Source: an uncultured Prevotellaceae bacterium (GTDB taxonomy: Bacteria; Bacteroidota; Bacteroidia; Bacteroidales; Bacteroidaceae). Taken from it: a stretch of 38,396 nucleotides of DNA. Shown here one piece after another: positions 8,761 through 16,133 of this stretch. The position numbers and the translations under genes were made by a program. The notes below the pieces were generated by a model. That model ran no database searches. It had not been told where the DNA came from and worked only from the letters and a program-made list of their open reading frames with translations. The stretch lies in assembly GCA_900315455.1 (NCBI GenBank), contig OMZE01000044.1:1-38396 (forward strand), written 5' to 3'. Every line of letters starts with the position of its first letter. The stretch's first letter is position 1.

Positions 8761-8768
8761 CAAAGTTA
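8761..8768 (-). promoter_or_regulatory. Probable -7 box of the lipoprotein gene
   Basis: The complement reads TAACTTTG, matching the Bacteroidetes TAnnTTTG consensus, 62 bp upstream of the ATG at 8698. No TTTG is seen at the usual -33 distance. Confidence 0.5.
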
Positions 8769-9253
8769 TGATGGCTTTCCTCATGGTGGAAATTTTTTCG
8801 TGCTTTTCTTTTATTGTTCATGCGACAAACGCGAGGCAATGCGACAAGTGGCAAAAAAGGTCTTGAAAATTGTCGCAAAAGTAGTTCTTCTGAAGATATT
8901 ATTCACGATTTAGGGATAAGCACAGGAGTGTGGTTCCATATAAAAAGATGGTAGGATATGATAGTTTTAACCATTCAACATTAATAACAGAAGCAAACCT
9001 ATCAACATCGCTTACCCCCCCAAAAAAAATCACGGCACAGAAGACGAAGGCAAAAAAGTCGTCAACCCGATGAGGATTAGCGACCCGATGAAAAGTAAGC
9101 GTCTCCGCAATTACGCATTGACTTTTCACCAACCTTCTTATCCCATTAAAGAGAACATCTTGTTCAGCCATCCGGCAAGAGGGGACGTACTGCTCAGAAG
9201 TCCGCCATTGAACTGCAAATTCAGCATCGAGAAACGGATGCGCCAGGAGTTTC
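8769..9253. other. Intergenic region between two terminator modules
   Basis: About 480 bp with no gene I can support. Open frames exist on both strands (a 121-codon frame at 8899-9264 minus and a 72-codon frame at 9070-9288 plus), but they overlap each other, extend into the terminator repeat, lack a promoter and have no recognisable domain. Runs of C and A (for example around 9015-9028) add to the impression of non-coding or decayed sequence. Confidence 0.5.
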
Positions 9254-9328
9254 TCGCCATACAAAAAAAATCATCCGATGGAGCATAAGCCCCATCGGAT
9301 GATGGTAGAATAAAGAAAGGGGTTGTTA
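9254..9328 (-). terminator. Terminator module, copy 2 of a 74-bp direct repeat
   Basis: Perfect 12-bp stem (arms 9270-9281 and 9292-9303) followed by eight T residues on the minus strand. It begins at the stop codon of the PepSY-like gene (TAA, complement of 9326-9328) and is nearly identical to 7836-7909. Confidence 0.88.
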
Positions 9329-9769
9329 GTCGTCGTATGCGAGCAATTGCCCGTCGGCAGTGAATTTCAGTTCGATGTCGTTGGAGAGTTGCACCTCGTA
9401 GCCATAGTGCTCCTTGTCGATTTTGACGATGTCGGTACTGCCGTAGTGGGCGTCCACGAAGTTGGCGATGGGAGGAGGAACGATGCCGTAGGGAACGGCA
9501 TTGTAGTTGCAGTCTACCATTTCCCAGTTGCCTGCCAGGTCGAAGTCAATCTCCACACCATTGTTGAGGCAGGCTTCATAGGCATCGCCGTCGAAGTCGG
9601 AGTCATAGACCGCGTAGTCGATGACCTGTCCGGGGAAGTAATTCTGTACGAAGGCCTTTGCGGCTTCGGGCAACTGCGTTGTGGGAACTGTCACATCCTG
9701 TGCGAAGGTGGAAACGGCTTGCATGGTCATGCAAAGGAGTGCTGCGAAATAAATCTTTGACTTTTTCAT
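9326..9769 (-). CDS. Secreted PepSY-like protein
   Basis: A 147-residue protein, start chosen at the ATG of MKKSKIYFAALL because a signal peptide (about 1-24, ending STFAQ) begins there; the frame upstream is open but has no such features. The mature part holds two copies of the PepSY-like fold (the Bacteroidetes family once called beta-lactamase-inhibitor-like). Copy 1 is LPEAAKAFVQNYFPGQVIDYAV followed by VEIDFDLAGNWEMVDC. Copy 2 is PPPIANFVDAHYGSTDIVKID followed by IELKFTADGQLLAYDD. It is very acidic and is expected in the periplasm. Function is not established; such proteins are thought to bind other proteins or restrain proteases. Monocistronic, with a TATCTTTG box 73 bp upstream and the terminator module directly at its stop. 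Confidence 0.85.
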   Translation of the reverse strand: MKKSKIYFAALLCMTMQAVSTFAQDVTVPTTQLPEAAKAFVQNYFPGQVIDYAVYDSDFDGDAYEACLNNGVEIDFDLAGNWEMVDCNYNAVPYGIVPPPIANFVDAHYGSTDIVKIDKEHYGYEVQLSNDIELKFTADGQLLAYDD

Positions 9770-9842
9770 AATTGTATTCTTTTTGTTGTTAATATTTCTT
9801 TTGTTGATGCCTCCGGAAACCCGTTCGTTTCTTTCGACATGG

Positions 9843-9850
9843 CAAAGATA
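9843..9850 (-). promoter_or_regulatory. -7 box of the PepSY-like gene
   Basis: The complement reads TATCTTTG, a perfect TAnnTTTG box, 73 bp upstream of the ATG at 9769. A matching -33 TTTG is not obvious. Confidence 0.55.
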
Positions 9851-10109
9851 GGTCGGAATAGCATGGAGAGCATCACTTTTTCTTGTTTTTCTGTCTGAAA
9901 GGTTGCGACAACAGTCCCTATTTCCGACAAATGCGGAAAAAAAAGGAAATTGCTGTCGCAAACATAGTCGTGCAAACATCGAATAACGGATAAAACCGCC
10001 TTGCGCATTAGCGGTTCCTTATAGATGGGTTTCTTACCCTTTTTGAATCATTTTTGAATCGTTTTTTGGAATAAATCCCTGTCGTGAGGCTTTTTTGCCT
10101 ATTATTTCC

Positions 10110-10117
10110 TATCTTTG
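10110..10117 (+). promoter_or_regulatory. -7 box upstream of the GH28 gene
   Basis: TATCTTTG ending 32 bp before the ATG at 10150. A TTTG occurs 12 bp upstream (10094-10097), closer than the usual 19-20 bp, so only the -7 element is convincing. Confidence 0.5.
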
Positions 10118-10149
10118 CCGTTGTATACCACAAAACCCGTTATGGCACC

Positions 10150-11523
10150 ATGAAACAAACGATTCTTAACCTATTTATACCATGTTGCTTGTTGCTGTCC
10201 TTCAGTCTACAGGCCGAGGCGGCAGATTACCTTATCCGCGACTATGGCGCAGTGAGCGACACCACACAACTCTCCACCGAGGCCGTGCAGCGCGCCATCG
10301 ACGACTGCCACAGGGCAGGAGGGGGAAGAGTGGTGGTGAGCGCCGGCAACTACAAGGTAGGCACCCTCGTGCTCCGCTCGCACGTGAACCTACACCTGGA
10401 GGCAGGAGCCACCATCTATGGCAGCACGTCGCTGGCAGACTATAGGCCTATGCGCTCTTCGTATGTCTCTCTGCGCACGCAGACAGAGACCGTGCAACTC
10501 ATCTATGCCGACAATGTGGACGATGTGGTCATCGACGGCTTCGGCACCATCGACGGACAAGGCCGGGCGTTCCCCAAACTCTCGTGGAACGATGAGGGCA
10601 TCACCCGTCCCCATCTGCTGCGCTTCATCCAGAGCCGCGATGTGGTGGTGAAAGACGTGACGCTGAAGAATTCCGGCTGCTGGATGCAGCATTACTTGGC
10701 CTGCGACCGTCTGCGCATTGAGGGCATCAAGGTGCGCAACCGCAACAACTACAACAACGACGCCCTCGACATCGATGGGTGTCACGACGTGGTGGTAAGG
10801 GGGATGATAGCCGACAGCGACGACGACGGTATCACCCTCAAGAGCACTTCGCCAAGGTGCTGCGAGAACATCCGCATCGCCGACTGCGTGGTCTCCAGCC
10901 ATTGCAACGCCGTGAAACTGGGTACGGAAACCAACGGAGGCTTCCGCAACATCAATATCTCGGGCATCGTGGTGAAGCCGAGCGAGGACCAGAAGGAGAA
11001 GTTTTTCGGACAGTGGATAGGGTCTTCGGCCATCTCGCTCGAGATTGTTGACGGGGGTGTGCTCGAGAATGTCAGCATCTCCGATTTCACCGTCGAGGGC
11101 ACGGAGTCGCCCATCTTTATCCGTCTCGGCAACCGCGGCAGGGGATACAAGGATGGGCAGGTGATAGACAACGTGGGGAAAATCGACGGGGTGCGCCTCC
11201 ACCACATCCAGGTGAGGAATGCCGGGTCGATGGGGTGCTCCATCACCGGTCTGCCCGGACATCCAGTGGAAAATGTGTGTATCGACCACGTCACCATCCA
11301 CCACAAGGGTGGTGTGACGGAAGACCAAATGCAGGAGATAGCACAGCGCGTGGCCGACGAGAAGGAGAAGGAGTATCCGGAGGCCACGATGTGGGGCAAC
11401 CTGCCGGCAAAGGGCTTTTTCGTGCGACACGTCCGCCATATCCGGTTTTCCGATTTCGAAGTGACCACCATCCAGCCCGACTGCCGGCCCGAGATAGTGA
11501 ATGAGGACGTTGAAGGCCGATAG
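10150..11523 (+). CDS. Glycoside hydrolase family 28 (polygalacturonase-like)
   Basis: A 457-residue secreted enzyme that hydrolyses galacturonic-acid linkages in pectin-type glycans. Start set at MKQTILNLF, which gives a signal peptide (to about residue 25, LQAEA); the frame extends upstream without signal features. A parallel beta-helix is evident from the repeated V-x-I-x turns after residue 110. GH28 signature regions are in order: NNDALDIDG (202-210), ADSDDDGITLKS (221-232, the paired catalytic Asp) and SSHCNAVKLGTE (249-260), which holds the family His251. This version is typical of Bacteroidetes pectin enzymes. The GH43 gene follows with 16 bp between stop and likely start, so they form a two-gene unit. 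No SusC/SusD pair or regulator is nearby. Exact substrate (homogalacturonan or rhamnogalacturonan) is not determinable here. Confidence 0.92.
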   Translation: MKQTILNLFIPCCLLLSFSLQAEAADYLIRDYGAVSDTTQLSTEAVQRAIDDCHRAGGGRVVVSAGNYKVGTLVLRSHVNLHLEAGATIYGSTSLADYRPMRSSYVSLRTQTETVQLIYADNVDDVVIDGFGTIDGQGRAFPKLSWNDEGITRPHLLRFIQSRDVVVKDVTLKNSGCWMQHYLACDRLRIEGIKVRNRNNYNNDALDIDGCHDVVVRGMIADSDDDGITLKSTSPRCCENIRIADCVVSSHCNAVKLGTETNGGFRNINISGIVVKPSEDQKEKFFGQWIGSSAISLEIVDGGVLENVSISDFTVEGTESPIFIRLGNRGRGYKDGQVIDNVGKIDGVRLHHIQVRNAGSMGCSITGLPGHPVENVCIDHVTIHHKGGVTEDQMQEIAQRVADEKEKEYPEATMWGNLPAKGFFVRHVRHIRFSDFEVTTIQPDCRPEIVNEDVEGR

Positions 11524-11539
11524 CCAGTTGAAGATAGAA

Positions 11540-13054
11540 ATGAATGAGAATATGAGAATACGGTGTATCATCTTGCTCATGGCCGCCAGTGTTTGGGCAT
11601 GGGCACAATCCAACAGGGTGACCTGGGGCGACCAGGGCAACGGCACCTATGTCAACCCGGTAATCAATGCCGACTTCTCCGACCCCGACGTGATACGCGT
11701 GGGCGAGAAATATTATATGGTGGCGTCGGACTTCCATTTCCTGGGCATGCAGGTGCTGGAATCGGAGGATATGCTCAACTGGAAGTATGTAGCACAAGTG
11801 TACAGCAGGTTTGATGAGCCGGGATGGGACGACAACCGGCACTACGCTGGAGGGTCGTGGGCGCCTGCCATCCGCTACCATAACGGAGAGTTCTATGTCT
11901 ATTTCTGTACACCCGACGAGGGTCTGTATATGAGCAAGGCCAAGGAGGCGGCAGGACCATGGTCGCCGCTGCACCTGGTGAAGAGAGTGGAGAAATGGGA
12001 AGACCCATGCCCGTTCTGGGACGACGACGGCAAGGCCTATCTGGGCAGGAGCCGCCATGGCGCCGGGCCCATCATCGTGCACAGGATGTCGGACGACGGC
12101 ACACAACTCCTCGACGACGGGGTGACGGTATACACCGGACCCGTGGCGGAGGGCACCAAATGGATGAAGTGCAACGGATACTACTACCTGATTATCCCGG
12201 AGGGTGGGGTAGGCCAGGGATGGCAGACCGTGTTGCGCTCAAAGAACATCTATGGACCATACGAGAAAAGAGTGGTGCTCGAACAGGGGTCGACAACCGT
12301 CAACGGACCCCATCAGGGCGCGCTGGTAGACACCCCTGAGGGCAACTGGTGGTTCTATCATTTCCAGGAGACACCCGTCCTCGGGCGTGTGGTGCACCTG
12401 CAACCGGCTCGATGGGTGGACGACTGGCCGCTCATGGGAGTGGATATCGACGGCAACGGCATAGGGGAGCCGGTGGCGGTGTGGACCTCGCCTTATCCCG
12501 ATTCCCAACCTGTGAAGTGGCAGACCGACGACGACTTCAGTGGCAGTAGCCTGGCGCTGCAATGGCAGTGGAACCACAACCCCCGCGACAGCCATTGGAG
12601 CCTCACGGAGCGAAAGGGGTGGCTCACGCTCCATGCCCTGCCTGCCGGTGGGTTGAGAGAGAGCCACAACATGCTCACACAGAAAGTGATGGGCTACACC
12701 AGCGAGAGCACCACGATGCTCACCAGCGTGGGGGAATGCCGCGCCGGCTTGTGCTGCATGGGCAGGCAGTTCCGCGCCATTGGCATCTGCCCGGAGGGCA
12801 TCTACGTGGATGCCAACGGCGAGCAGGTGGTGGTGAAGAGAGGCAAATTTGCCCGGCTCTTCTTCCGCGTGACCAACGACAGCAAGAACAACCTCCACCA
12901 GTTCTACTACAGCACCGACGGCAAGCACTATGTGGTGGCAGGCGACGCCTTCTCCATGCGTAGCGGTTTCTGGAAGGGAATACGTGTGGCACTCTTCTGC
13001 TACGGGGAGAATGGCAAGGCACAATTCGATTTTTTCAGGATGGATTATCGATAA
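11540..13054 (+). CDS. Glycoside hydrolase family 43 with C-terminal beta-sandwich
   Basis: A secreted enzyme of about 504 residues (signal peptide ends near VWAWAQ), probably an alpha-L-arabinofuranosidase or beta-xylosidase acting on plant side chains. The five-bladed propeller spans about 35-320. The GH43 triad is visible: Asp48 in NADFSDPDVI (base), Asp155 in WEDPCPFW (modulator) and Glu204 in VAEGTKW (acid). Residues about 325-500 form a concanavalin-like beta-sandwich (DDDFSGSSLALQWQWNHNP, then FFRVTNDSKNN) as in beta-xylosidase C-terminal domains. ATGs at 11540 and 11552 both give a signal peptide; the longer open frame from 11501 overlaps the GH28 gene and is less likely. Partner of the upstream GH28 enzyme. 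Confidence 0.92.
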   Translation: MNENMRIRCIILLMAASVWAWAQSNRVTWGDQGNGTYVNPVINADFSDPDVIRVGEKYYMVASDFHFLGMQVLESEDMLNWKYVAQVYSRFDEPGWDDNRHYAGGSWAPAIRYHNGEFYVYFCTPDEGLYMSKAKEAAGPWSPLHLVKRVEKWEDPCPFWDDDGKAYLGRSRHGAGPIIVHRMSDDGTQLLDDGVTVYTGPVAEGTKWMKCNGYYYLIIPEGGVGQGWQTVLRSKNIYGPYEKRVVLEQGSTTVNGPHQGALVDTPEGNWWFYHFQETPVLGRVVHLQPARWVDDWPLMGVDIDGNGIGEPVAVWTSPYPDSQPVKWQTDDDFSGSSLALQWQWNHNPRDSHWSLTERKGWLTLHALPAGGLRESHNMLTQKVMGYTSESTTMLTSVGECRAGLCCMGRQFRAIGICPEGIYVDANGEQVVVKRGKFARLFFRVTNDSKNNLHQFYYSTDGKHYVVAGDAFSMRSGFWKGIRVALFCYGENGKAQFDFFRMDYR

Positions 13055-13093
13055 TTCCGATTTTTGTCTTAACTTCGCAGAAAAATTACAGTG

Positions 13094-13897
13094 ATGAGAA
13101 AATACGTTGCATCAGCACTCTTCATGGCATTATGGGTCACCATGCTCATAGGGTGCGTAGACAGTTTGAAAAATCAGGTGGAGATCATCAACAAGCAATG
13201 TCCTATCGACTTGGGCATCTTGGGTGAGGTGACACACGTCGACCTCGATGACAGAACCATTGTCTATCATGTCTCCACCAATCCTTCCGTGCTGAATATC
13301 AGTAGGCTGAAAGACCATCAGAAAGACGTAAAACAGGGAATTCTGCTCAATTTCTCCAACGATAGAGCCACCTTGGCGAATTTCATCGCGGCAAAGTGCA
13401 ATCTCAGGTATGAGTATACCGACAGCCAGAGCGACGAGCGACTCATCATCGACATCTCTGCCGAGGACCTGAAAAACGTGAATGCACTCGTGGCCAACCC
13501 ACAGGAACTGGCACGAAAGAGGGTGGAGAATTTTGTGACTACCGGCAGGCTGCAGTTGCCGCTGCATGTAGACGAGGTGACGACTCTCGACGATATCATC
13601 ATTGAAGGTGACAACGTGGGGTATGTCTATACCCTCGATGAAACGGCTATCTCGCCCGACACCATCAGGGAGAGACTCGGTGTGCTCAGGGAGAATATCG
13701 AGAGGAGCCTGAGAGGAGAGGACCTCTCGATGATCATGCTCGTCGACGCGCTCACGAATGACCACAAGGGACTTATCTACCGCTATTTCCTCAACAAATC
13801 GAAAGAGCGGTTCGACATCACGTTCACTCCAGAGGAAATTGAAAAAATTATGCTTGGCATTCCTTCCAATTTGGAGTTGAATGAGCACATGAATTGA
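13094..13897 (+). CDS. Hypothetical lipoprotein
   Basis: A 267-residue protein with a lipobox (TMLIGC, Cys21), so exported and lipid-anchored. I prefer the ATG at 13094 over the GTG just before it. The mature part (NQVEIINKQCPIDLGILGEVTHVDLDDRTIVYHVS) has a mixed alpha/beta pattern; the segment ISPDTIRERLGVLRENIERSLRG is a likely helix. No family recognised. It starts 39 bp after the GH43 stop and may be read with the glycan genes, although a TTTTTG and a TAACTTCG in the gap could be a weak promoter. Its 3' end faces the transcript from the cobalamin riboswitch on the other strand, so antisense effects are possible. Confidence 0.8.
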   Translation: MRKYVASALFMALWVTMLIGCVDSLKNQVEIINKQCPIDLGILGEVTHVDLDDRTIVYHVSTNPSVLNISRLKDHQKDVKQGILLNFSNDRATLANFIAAKCNLRYEYTDSQSDERLIIDISAEDLKNVNALVANPQELARKRVENFVTTGRLQLPLHVDEVTTLDDIIIEGDNVGYVYTLDETAISPDTIRERLGVLRENIERSLRGEDLSMIMLVDALTNDHKGLIYRYFLNKSKERFDITFTPEEIEKIMLGIPSNLELNEHMN

Positions 13898-13975
13898 GAA
13901 TCAGGCCATTGGGCTTTGTCGGTATTCGTTGACGACTCGACTTGGCTCAAACAAGTTGGGCTCTTCTCTGGCTGC

Positions 13976-14161
13976 TCATCCGGCCATAATGATGCAAGGC
14001 TGGCACCTATTTACGAAAAAAGAGCGGCACCTCACGGCGACGCCCTTTTCCCCAATTAAACTTATATAATACACTTCGGTTGTCATTTTCCCAGGTATAT
14101 GCCACCACAACGGGTGGACATGACATGACAGTGCATATCGCAGCATAAGAGCGCGGAGCAA
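13976..14161 (-). other. Non-ordinary region downstream of the B12 riboswitch; 61-codon frame of doubtful status
   Basis: The minus strand here is the only space the riboswitch transcript has before running antisense into the lipoprotein gene at 13094-13897. A 61-codon frame (containing CHVHPLWWHIPGKMTTEVYY) is open but has no signal, domain or ribosome-binding cue. It overlaps the 36-codon frame at 14083-14193 in another register. It may be a decayed gene or non-coding RNA. Confidence 0.3.
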
Positions 14162-14193
14162 AGCCCCGGCACTATCAGTGACTTAAAAATCAT
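14083..14193 (-). CDS. Possible 36-residue Cys-rich peptide directly after the B12 riboswitch
   Basis: The first ATG behind the riboswitch expression platform (complement of 14191-14193) opens a 36-codon frame, starting MIFKSLIVPGLCSALLCCD. It has a hydrophobic N-terminus like a signal or leader peptide, then five Cys and two His in all (CCDMHCHV, TRCGG). Position makes it the natural target of the riboswitch, and the Cys/His content would suit metal binding. No homologue is known to me; it could equally be a chance frame or the start of a truncated gene. Confidence 0.3.
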   Translation of the reverse strand: MIFKSLIVPGLCSALLCCDMHCHVMSTRCGGIYLGK

Positions 14194-14244
14194 CGTTTTG
14201 CCGCATACCCCTTACATCGAGAGGTGACGACAAGCCTGCGAAAG

Positions 14245-14411
14245 GCTTGAAAAGGCAGGTCTTCTGACTACGCTCCCGCCAACTGGCGCCTTCCCGCCCA
14301 AATGGGCAGTGGCATCGTGCCAATGGCGATAAAGGAGCACACAGCTGCGAGACAGTCGGGGATTCACACCCCGTTCCCTTTGCTAATCGCGTGTAGCGAA
14401 CCTTATCGATG
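14245..14411 (-). ncRNA. Cobalamin (B12) riboswitch
   Basis: Read on the minus strand the conserved core is present in order. First GCAAAGGGAA (the GAAAGGGAA element), then GGGGTGTGAATCCCCGACTG and CGCAGCTGTG (the B12 box, complement of about 14338-14370). Next come GCCACTGCCC ... GGGCGGGAAGGCGCC and finally AGTCAGAAGACCTGCC (complement of about 14254-14270). A small hairpin CAAGCC-GGCTTG follows and could be the expression platform. It is preceded at the correct distance by a TTTG-N19-TATTTTTG promoter. Such elements normally control B12 uptake or B12-dependent genes, but no such gene follows here. Confidence 0.93.
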
Positions 14412-14442
14412 CAAAAATAGGGATTTTCCCCGAAACAACAAA
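14412..14442 (-). promoter_or_regulatory. Promoter of the B12 riboswitch transcript
   Basis: On the minus strand: TTTG (complement of 14439-14442), 19 bp, TATTTTTG (complement of 14412-14419). Transcription would begin about 7 bp on, just before the riboswitch core. Confidence 0.75.
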
Positions 14443-14457
14443 ATTTTTTGCCGAAAA

Positions 14458-14489
14458 TTTGTTGGGCTCAGCAAAAGTCTATATCTTTG
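14458..14489 (+). promoter_or_regulatory. Promoter of the ECF sigma factor gene
   Basis: TTTG (14458-14461), 20 bp, TATCTTTG (14482-14489): full -33/-7 consensus. It implies a leader of about 105 nt before the ATG at 14603. It is back to back with the riboswitch promoter. Confidence 0.8.
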
Positions 14490-14602
14490 CAACGGATTGA
14501 CGCCACGGCGCTCCATTTTTTCAGTATTTCACTATTAACAGTAACAACTTAACACTATTGCCTATCGGAACAACATTACTTAATTACCAACATATTTAAG
14601 GA

Positions 14603-15199
14603 ATGGAATTATTGAATGAAATGACCGACGAACAGTTGGCATTGTCATACATCGACGGTAACAATAGGGCGTTTGATTTGTTGTTGTCAAGAACACAATC
14701 CAAACTCTTTACTTATATCATGTTCGTGGTCAGAGACCAGGACGTGGCCAATGACATCTTCCAAGAGACGTTCGTCAAGGTGATCGTGAAACTCAAGCAG
14801 GGGAAATACACCAACTCCGGGAAATTCTCTGCCTGGCTGGTGAGGATAGCCCACAATGTCATCATGGACTGGTATCGCGAGCAGAAGTCGGAGAAAATCG
14901 TGGAGCCTACAGAGGACAACGACCTCTCCAACCTCGGGGGGAATGAGTTGCTCGACCTCAACGTGGAGAACCATTTCGTCAACGAACAGGTGCTCGCTGA
15001 TGTGAAGAAGATGATGAACATGCTGCCACCATCGCAGCGCGAGGTGGTGTTCATGCGCTTCTATCAGGAGATGTCGTTCAAGGAAATCGCCGAGGCCACC
15101 AACGTGAGCATCAATACCGCCCTCGGGCGTATGCGGTATGCCATCCTCAATCTGCGGCGCATGGCCAAGCAGCATTCCATGGTGCTGCAACTGGATTGA
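14603..15199 (+). CDS. RNA polymerase sigma-70 factor, ECF type
   Basis: A 198-residue extracytoplasmic-function sigma factor. Region 2 lies at about 20-90 (FDLLLSRTQSKLFTYIMF, DVANDIFQETFVKV and the -10-contacting SGKFSAWLVRIAHNVIMDWYR). Region 4 is at about 135-190 (MLPPSQREVVFMRFYQEMSFKEIAE, helix-turn-helix NVSINTALGRMRYAI). Length and the absence of region 3 fit the ECF family. No anti-sigma gene is adjacent, which is unusual for the polysaccharide-utilisation subset but common for others in Bacteroidetes. It has its own promoter, a 105-nt leader and an intrinsic terminator. Regulon unknown; the leader length leaves room for post-transcriptional control. Confidence 0.95.
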   Translation: MELLNEMTDEQLALSYIDGNNRAFDLLLSRTQSKLFTYIMFVVRDQDVANDIFQETFVKVIVKLKQGKYTNSGKFSAWLVRIAHNVIMDWYREQKSEKIVEPTEDNDLSNLGGNELLDLNVENHFVNEQVLADVKKMMNMLPPSQREVVFMRFYQEMSFKEIAEATNVSINTALGRMRYAILNLRRMAKQHSMVLQLD

Positions 15200-15220
15200 C
15201 AGAACCGTCAGCATGCAAGA

Positions 15221-15261
15221 ATCCCCCATGCTCACAATTCGTAGCATGGGGGATTTTTTTT
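15221..15261 (+). terminator. Intrinsic terminator between sigma factor and rpe
   Basis: Perfect 11-bp stem ATCCCCCATGC / GCATGGGGGAT (15221-15231, 15244-15254) followed by eight T. Strong for the sigma gene; the convergent rpe transcript meets the same hairpin with a poorer U-tract. Confidence 0.92.
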
Positions 15262-15271
15262 CTTCTTCTTC

Positions 15272-15922
15272 TTACAATACTTTCAGACTGTGAATGGTGG
15301 CTATCGGATCGGCAGCCTTGAACACATAACTGCCACTCACCAACACGTCGACACCGGCGGCTACCAGGCGGGGCGCCGTCTCCGACTGCACGCCGCCGTC
15401 GACCTCGATAAGCGCGTGGCTGCCACTCTCGCTGATGAGGCGGCGAAGGCGTTTCACCTTCTCTATGGTGTGCTCAATGAACTTCTGTCCGCCAAAACCG
15501 GGGTTCACGCTCATCAGCAGCACCATGTCGACATCGCAGATGATGTCTTCGAGCAGGGAAACGGGAGAGGAGGGGTTGAGCGTCACGCCAGCCTTCATGC
15601 CTGAGCGGTGAATCTCTGCCACCGTGCGGTGAAGGTGGGTGCAGGCTTCATAGTGCACGTTCATCATCATGGCGCCCAACTTCGCCGTGCGTGAGATATA
15701 CTCCTCGGGGTGGACGGTCATGAAATGCACGTCGAGGGGCTTCTTGCAGATGGAAGCCACCGCCTCGAGCACAGGAAAGCCAAACGAGATGTTGGGCACG
15801 AAAACGCCGTCCATCACGTCAAGGTGAAGCCAGTCGGCCTCACTGCTGTTGAGCATATCGATGTCATGCTGCAGGTTGGTGAAGTCGGCAGCCAATAACG
15901 ATGGGGATACCAGTGTAGACAT
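15272..15922 (-). CDS. rpe: Ribulose-phosphate 3-epimerase
   Basis: A 216-residue cytoplasmic TIM-barrel enzyme that interconverts D-ribulose 5-phosphate and D-xylulose 5-phosphate in the pentose phosphate pathway. Signatures: VSPSLLAADF at 5-14, the metal and catalytic block WLHLDVMDGVFVPNISFG at 31-48, DVHFMTVHPE at 64-73, MSVNPGFGGQKF and the phosphate-binding IEVDGGV near residue 175. Length matches the family. It is preceded by a 41-residue gene whose stop lies 6 bp before its ATG, so translation may be coupled. It converges on the sigma gene with a shared terminator. Confidence 0.96.
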   Translation of the reverse strand: MSTLVSPSLLAADFTNLQHDIDMLNSSEADWLHLDVMDGVFVPNISFGFPVLEAVASICKKPLDVHFMTVHPEEYISRTAKLGAMMMNVHYEACTHLHRTVAEIHRSGMKAGVTLNPSSPVSLLEDIICDVDMVLLMSVNPGFGGQKFIEHTIEKVKRLRRLISESGSHALIEVDGGVQSETAPRLVAAGVDVLVSGSYVFKAADPIATIHSLKVL

Positions 15923-15928
15923 AATGTA

Positions 15929-16054
15929 TCAGTTAAGGCAATACACGCCACTTTGCCCGTTCATGTCGATTACACGATAGGTGTAAGCAAATTCACGGAT
16001 GAAGTTCAATGTGCGGGCAGAGGGTTGGAATTCTTCTTGGGTAAAAATTTTCAT
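15929..16054 (-). CDS. Small conserved-looking protein (41 residues) upstream of rpe
   Basis: A short gene starting MKIFTQEEFQPSARTLNFIR and ending VYCLN. The stop TGA (complement of 15929-15931) is 6 bp from the rpe start, so the two form an operon. The FQPS-x-RTL-x-FIR-x-FAYTYR pattern reminds me of a short Bacteroidales protein family of unknown role; this recollection is not verified. The peptide is soluble with amphipathic helix character and has no signal sequence. Function unknown. Confidence 0.65.
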   Translation of the reverse strand: MKIFTQEEFQPSARTLNFIREFAYTYRVIDMNGQSGVYCLN

Positions 16055-16133
16055 AGGCAAATCATTGATTGGTGTTTATTTTATTAACGATGCCTGTGCA
16101 CGATTATTATATAAAAATGAAAAAATATTCACG

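Noticed and set aside
8899-9264. 121-codon minus-strand frame in the same gap
   Set aside because: It starts inside the terminator module, shows no recognised domain and has a hydrophobic stretch explained by a C/A-rich tract; kept as possible decayed sequence only.
9070-9288. 72-codon plus-strand frame between the lipoprotein and PepSY-like genes
   Set aside because: It runs into the terminator repeat, overlaps a longer opposite frame and has no promoter or domain.
10390-11646. A 418-codon minus-strand frame opposite the GH28 gene
   Set aside because: Shadow of a gene with intact GH28 motifs; low-complexity His/Val-rich product, no start context or promoter.
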